DNA of 64,000 nucleotides, taken from NCBI GenBank assembly GCA_028023455.1, contig JAQFVV010006309.1:2000511-2064510 (forward strand). The letters run 5' to 3'. A program made the translations under genes and the position numbers. Shown here in pieces: positions 59,801-64,000 of this stretch (the first letter of the stretch is position 1; every line of letters starts with the position of its first letter). The notes under the pieces are model-generated. The model was given only the letters and a program-made list of their open reading frames with translations, was not told where the DNA came from and searched no databases. This DNA comes from Epiperipatus broadwayi (Eukaryota > Onychophora > Udeonychophora > Euonychophora > Peripatidae).

Positions 59801-59990
59801 TCTTTGTCAGGATCTAAGAGTCCTGTGTAATTGGTCAGGCCAGCAACATCTGAAGAATGGAGAGGAATAATACCTCTCACAACATTGAGCATATACTACC
59901 ATGTGTGCTATTACTAAGAGTTGAATGCAATTGGAAAATTTAAATAAAATATTTTTCTAATGACATTTAATACTTAATAAAATAGTTGAT
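59800..59990 (+). repeat. Inverted partial SINE family A copy forming a foldback with copy 2
   Basis: GGTCAGGCCAGCAACATCTG and AAGAATGGAGAGGAATAATA (59835-59873) mirror CAGATGTTGCTGGCCAAAC and ATATTATTCTCCTCTTTACT (59672-59715). GAGCATATACTACCATGTGT and CTAAGAGTTGAATGCAATTG mirror the far body. Together 59520-59990 is a head-to-head SINE palindrome. Confidence 0.75.
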
Positions 59991-59999
59991 GGAAATATT

Positions 60000-60615
60000 C
60001 CAAAAATATATTTAAAAAAAAAAGAAAAAAAAGAAAGTACACTCACTAGCATATAAATTGTCAAATATAAAGCATCAGACACTTTATTTCAACTATACAA
60101 TTGCCACATATATGAATTTTTCTTCCCAGATAAAAGTTTTAGCCAACTTGACTTATTCATATTATGACCAGGAACTGATTTTATTTATTATTCTAATAAT
60201 AAAATATATTTTCAAATAATTTTATTAGTCGGTATAGATTTGGGTCATCATCCATGGATGTTCATCTCCACCGTCTGCCACCATATTATGACATCAACCA
60301 TCAATAAAAATGTACATATATATAAAATCAAATTCCATTTTTAAAAAAAGTATGTATCTGTATGTGAGTTATCATCATTATCCATCATTTTTGATCATTT
60401 ACAGTCACTTGCAGGATATTCTCTTCAAATTATCCAATTTTTCTCACTATTACCTTTGTTATTCACATCCACTAACATAATTTTTTAATTCATCCATTCA
60501 TCTTACATTTTAAACCTTTTATAATTTCTGGGATTAGTTTAAGGCTTCCACTATCAATTTATTATCTTCTCTTCTTGTAGTATATCCAGAGCAGCACAAT
60601 TTCAGATTGACTTAA
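60000..60615. other. AT-rich DNA without recognisable gene
   Basis: No supported feature. 60240-60300 is GC-richer but unassigned. Confidence 0.45.
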
Positions 60616-60621
60616 TTAATA

Positions 60622-61613
60622 TATATATATGTGCTCTGCGCACAGTTAATGAAGCTATTAATAAATTGTCAAAATTTTTACTGCCAAGCACTTTCGGTAC
60701 AGTCTACAGTCCCATATTCATGGTGAGTTATTCTGTTAATAAATGTAAAACTATGCAAATTTTATGCAAATTTATATGCAGATGTTATGTGGACCATTTA
60801 CGAGATAGGGAATAGCAGGCCTCTCTTCTGTTGATTGCAGATAAAAGAAAAAATCTCATCAATTATATAACTGATTTAAGGAAAATTGGACACACTTATT
60901 CATCCATCAACAGAAAAGTCAACAAATGTTTCTATAAAATAAACCACAACCACAAGAAAGAAAACAAACCAAGAATCTTAATCCCATACATTCACTCTAC
61001 ATCTAAAAGCCTTATCAATCAACTATCATGTGACTTTGAAGTCGCTTTCTATTCACCTCCCAACACCAATAGACTGATAAATAATACCAGACAGGATCAA
61101 ACCTGAACTCACCCCTCAAGTTGTGTACAAAGTTACCTGCCCCCAAAGAAATTGCATGGCAACATATTATGGAGAGACCAAAACAAACATTGCCACCAGA
61201 GTAGCTCAACACTGATACCTTTACAATAAAACCAAAACAAAGTATGAAGGTAATTCGATTTTTGTTGAACATGAGAGAAACTCTGGACATGCTTTTCTAT
61301 CTACCACAGTCAGTGTCGTTTGCTCTGAAACAAACGACACCAAACGTAAAGTTAGGGAAGCTTACTTCATTGCGGCTGACCCATTGGCAATCAACAGAAG
61401 AGAGGCCTGCTATTTCCTATCTTGTAAATGGTCCACGTAACATCTGCATATAAATTTGCATAAAATTTGCATAGTTTTACAGTTATTAACAGAATAATTC
61501 GCCATGAATATGGGACTGTAGACTGTCCCGAAAGCGCTTGGCAGTAAAAATTTTGACAATTTATTAATAGCTTCATTAACTGTGTGCAGAGCACATATAT
61601 ATATTAATTTATT
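60622..61613 (+). mobile_element. Penelope-like element with ~215-bp inverted terminal copies
   Basis: The left terminal copy 60622-60837 is the reverse complement of the right 61392-61613: TGTGCTCTGCGCACAGTTAA / TTAACTGTGTGCAGAGCACA, ACTGCCAAGCACTTTCGG / CCGAAAGCGCTTGGCAGT, GCAGGCCTCTCTTCTGTTGA / TCAACAGAAGAGAGGCCTGC. The repeated unit covers the last codons of the coding region plus the 3' UTR, so the left copy is an inverted piece of the element's own 3' end. Enclosed is the linker and endonuclease coding sequence. This fits the inverted-repeat form known for PLEs. The RT domain is absent. Confidence 0.85.
60831..61440 (+). pseudogene. PLE linker and GIY-YIG endonuclease coding remnant
   Basis: Frame 1 (60831-61106) reads IADKRKNLINYITDLRKIGH, YSSINRKVNKCFYK and PRILIPYIHSTSKSL, the RT-to-endonuclease linker of PLEs. 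A frameshift near 61100 leads into QVVYKVTCPQRNC (61117 on), TYYGETKTNIATRVAQH, an in-frame TGA at 61213-61215, then FVEHERNSGH, KVREAYFIAADP and CKWST before TAA 61438-61440. The YYG variant of the YIG half and the arginine are intact. With one frameshift and one stop this is a fairly young-looking pseudogene. It shares family with 2450-2792, not with 49695-49919. Confidence 0.88.
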
Positions 61614-61683
61614 TAAGCGTTAATGAAGTAAAATCTTAACTATTGACTTAATATAAAAACAATAGAAATTTCAGGTTTCTGAA

Positions 61684-61785
61684 CAAACTATGGAAAGATG
61701 TATGTTGAATGTAACCAGAAAGAACTGAAAGTAAAGGATGAGAGAATAAGCAGGTAACCTTGATATCATTTGAAAGAAGTCACCA
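61684..61785 (+). pseudogene. Short LINE C-terminal fragment
   Basis: QTMERCMLNVTRKN, stop, then RMRE (61684-61750) corresponds to RSMERCMLGVTRRD of the element at 36047-36404. It ends next to the tetranucleotide repeat. About 100 bp long. Confidence 0.6.
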
Positions 61786-61795
61786 AAATGTCTCT

Positions 61796-62160
<365 letters not shown>

Positions 62161-62169
62161 AAGGAGGTT

Positions 62170-63190
62170 GCCTTCACAACTGTTAGAAATTGTTGATTGT
62201 TAATGACATTGGGATTTTCTAAATGCTGGCTGTTTTTTAATGATTATATATATATATGTAAAGTATAGAGTTTCAAAGTGTTCTCTATTTATCGCAATAT
62301 GAAACTAATATTATTAGTTATTATATAATTTCTAATCTTAAAAATATTGATCAACAAATAGGACTGAAATGTCTAATTTTAAAATATCTGTTTGTCAGTT
62401 CCCTATATTTCAACCGCCTCTTACGAGGCATCTCATCGACATCTGACATCACTCTAATTCTGCTAGTTTTAATGGTAGAATATTCGTTTGACAGTTATTG
62501 ATTAGGTTTTTAAAAGTTCTGTAAGATGGTGCCCTCTTCCAAATTATTTTACAAGTAAAAAATAAAAAAAAACGCACTTAAAACTAAACAAAGAAGAACC
62601 TTGTCGGTAATTGGCTGTCAGCCGAAAAAGACATTCTGATTGGCTGGAAAGAACAAAGAAACCGCCTGATCAAAGAAAATAAAGAAAAACGCTGAGATTT
62701 TCATTTCGAATGTAATTTAAGTATTAAAAAAATATAAAATGAGAAATTAAAATAGTTTTTTAAAAAATATACTAAAAAAACAAAATTATTTTAGAAAAAT
62801 ATTGAAGATTTTAGTAAAAATATTTAAGATTTAGCAAAAAGAAGTCTTTACTTTTCCAGAACGTAAAATTGAAAAAAAGCGTTTGCGTCAGCACTTTTTT
62901 GTTTAGACATTCACTTTATATTTGCCGAAATTGAATATATTTTATAATAAATAAATAGCAATTTATTTTTGAAAGAACTTTCGTTCTCTTTCATAACCTG
63001 AAAAATTAGTAATATACTTTTTATAAACGTATCTGAGTTGAATTTAATATTATAGGTGAATATGTTTTAACAATAGGCTTTGTCTTCAGTTTGTGAGTTG
63101 GCCAATTAAAAGATTTGATTTTTACCTCATACAACCAATAATATAATTAGCGGTTAAAGAGTTAAGAAACTAGCAGTCTTTTAAAAACAT
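62170..63190. other. Intergenic DNA without recognisable gene
   Basis: 62400-62700 is GC-richer than average (CAACCGCCTCTTACGAGGCA) and may be a repeat fragment or regulatory DNA, but I find no reading frame or motif that settles it. Confidence 0.45.
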
Positions 63191-63199
63191 ATGTAAGTT

Positions 63200-63505
63200 A
63201 TGTTTTCCTGAAGGTTTTTGATGATTGTGTTTTAAGTGTATGTATCTTGGACTATTTCCATAATCTAATATGAGTATTGAAGGTTTATAGAAAAATTTTA
63301 ACTTTATTTAAAATATCTAAATACATTCAACTCTTAATAATAGCACATCTAATAGGTTAGTGTATGCACATTTTGAGAGCTATTATTCTCCCTTGGTGTT
63401 GCTGCCTGACCAGTGGCAGTAATAGCATGGGTATCAAACAGGTACCTTTACATTATTGAGTATTGATTTTTAAGGTAACTCTCTAACCAACTGAGCCATC
63501 CTGCC
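63200..63505 (-). repeat. tRNA-derived SINE, family A (copy 3), best head
   Basis: The minus strand begins GGCAGGATGGCTCAGTTGG (63503-63485), an excellent tRNA 5' half with A box TGGCTCAGTTGG, followed by TTAGAGAGTTACC. The B-box region is CCTGTTTGATACCC (63452-63439). Body words ATTCAACTCTTAATAATAGC and TTAGTGTATGCACATTTTGA are shared with the copy at 59520. Confidence 0.8.
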
Positions 63506-63559
63506 AAAGGCAAAAGTTAATAGAAATTTCATATACTTATATATGAGGCTCCTCCTGAT

Positions 63560-64000
63560 TTCTCCATTTTTTCTTCTTAAGAGCAAAGTTGATTAGTGGT
63601 TTCCATACATTATGTGTAGTCAGACTGGGTTGGATTTACAGTATTGTTTGCCATTGTCATGTGAGCAGGTTCTTTAAATTTTTTTCTTTGTACCTTTTCA
63701 TCTCTATCCAATATTTGTGTGTTTTCCCAATTAAACATGTGTTCATTGGTAAATACTTGGTCTACTACCTTATACACATGTTTTCTTTCTTCTAATCATC
63801 AGTTTGGGTTCTCACAAGTGCTTTTCAAGGGGATGACTGGTCTCACTAATATATGTTCTTCCACATTCACATGGTATTTCATAAATGCAGTTTTTTCATT
63901 TTAGCATTTTAAGTTTAGGCTTTGTAGATGATAAAATTCCTCGTAGTGTGGTATAGCTCTGGAAGACTGTTCTGATGTTATATTCATTGCAGATTTTCCA
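63560..64000 (-). pseudogene. Penelope-like element GIY-YIG remnant, cut by the window edge
   Basis: The minus strand from the window end reads WKICNEYNIRTVFQS, TTLRGILSSTKPKLKMLK and a stop. Next come CIYEIPCECGRTYISETSHPLEKHL (63885-63811 approx.) and further fragments in shifted frames. This is the linker-to-GIY-YIG junction of a PLE. The YIG glycine is replaced by Ser (YIS), and stops follow. The C-x-C (CEC) spacing differs from both other PLE families in the window, so this is a third family. The RT would lie beyond base 64000. Confidence 0.8.

Noticed and set aside
59655-59870. 71-codon frame in the SINE region
   Set aside because: It spans the SINE palindrome and has no protein-like features.
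61015-61594. Minus- and plus-strand frames at 61015-61290, 61244-61453 and 61391-61594
   Set aside because: Shadows of the PLE coding region and of its inverted terminal copy in other frames.

Overview
This is an AT-rich, intron- or intergenic-type stretch of an animal nuclear genome. I find no convincing complete host protein-coding gene in its 64 kb. The supportable content is the remains of mobile elements, their tRNA-derived passengers, foldback palindromes, microsatellites and one old duplication. The mixture (Penelope-like elements with a GIY-YIG domain, a Helitron, non-LTR retrotransposons, long-LTR retroelements, tRNA-derived SINEs, a piggyBac-type TTAA insertion, many palindromes) fits a marine invertebrate. 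My best guess is a mollusc, probably an octopus-like cephalopod. That is inference from the style of the repeats, not a proven identification.

Layout. 1-12 kb: mostly unstructured AT-rich DNA with a Penelope-like (PLE) GIY-YIG fragment (2.46 kb), foldbacks at 4.85 and 8.70 kb, a tRNA-derived SINE (7.75 kb) and the first of four very short tRNA-like SINEs (11.39 kb). 12.2-17.07 kb: a non-autonomous LTR retroelement on the minus strand with two ~2.0-2.1 kb LTRs, inserted into a ~360-bp tandem repeat that resumes at 17.08 kb. 17.7-22.9 kb: copy A of a diverged 5-6 kb duplication, closed on the right by more ~360-bp units (22.9-23.8 kb), the last one inverted. 25.8-30 kb: three foldbacks and a second short tRNA-like SINE. 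31.6-33.2 kb: a decayed LINE reverse transcriptase (minus), then a likely LTR (33.47-34.33 kb), a GC-richer unclassified block (34.85-35.24 kb) and a LINE C-terminus (36.05 kb). 39.4 and 40.8 kb: two more short tRNA-like SINEs. 43.2 kb: a 76-codon cysteine-bearing reading frame of uncertain origin. 47.4-48.0 kb: a 600-bp Helitron derivative carrying the tail of its helicase. 49.4-51.85 kb: a PLE arranged as an inverted dimer. 51.9-57.95 kb: copy B of the duplication, interrupted by an (ATA)n expansion and a 0.9-kb piggyBac-like insertion. 59.1-64 kb: two foldbacks, a PLE with inverted terminal copies, a (TATC)/(TACC) microsatellite, a SINE and another PLE fragment.

Nothing here works together as a pathway. 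The relations are those of nesting and copying: the LTR element lies in a satellite, the piggyBac-like element lies in copy B while copy A keeps the empty TTAA, and both multi-part PLE loci carry inverted copies of their own 3' ends.
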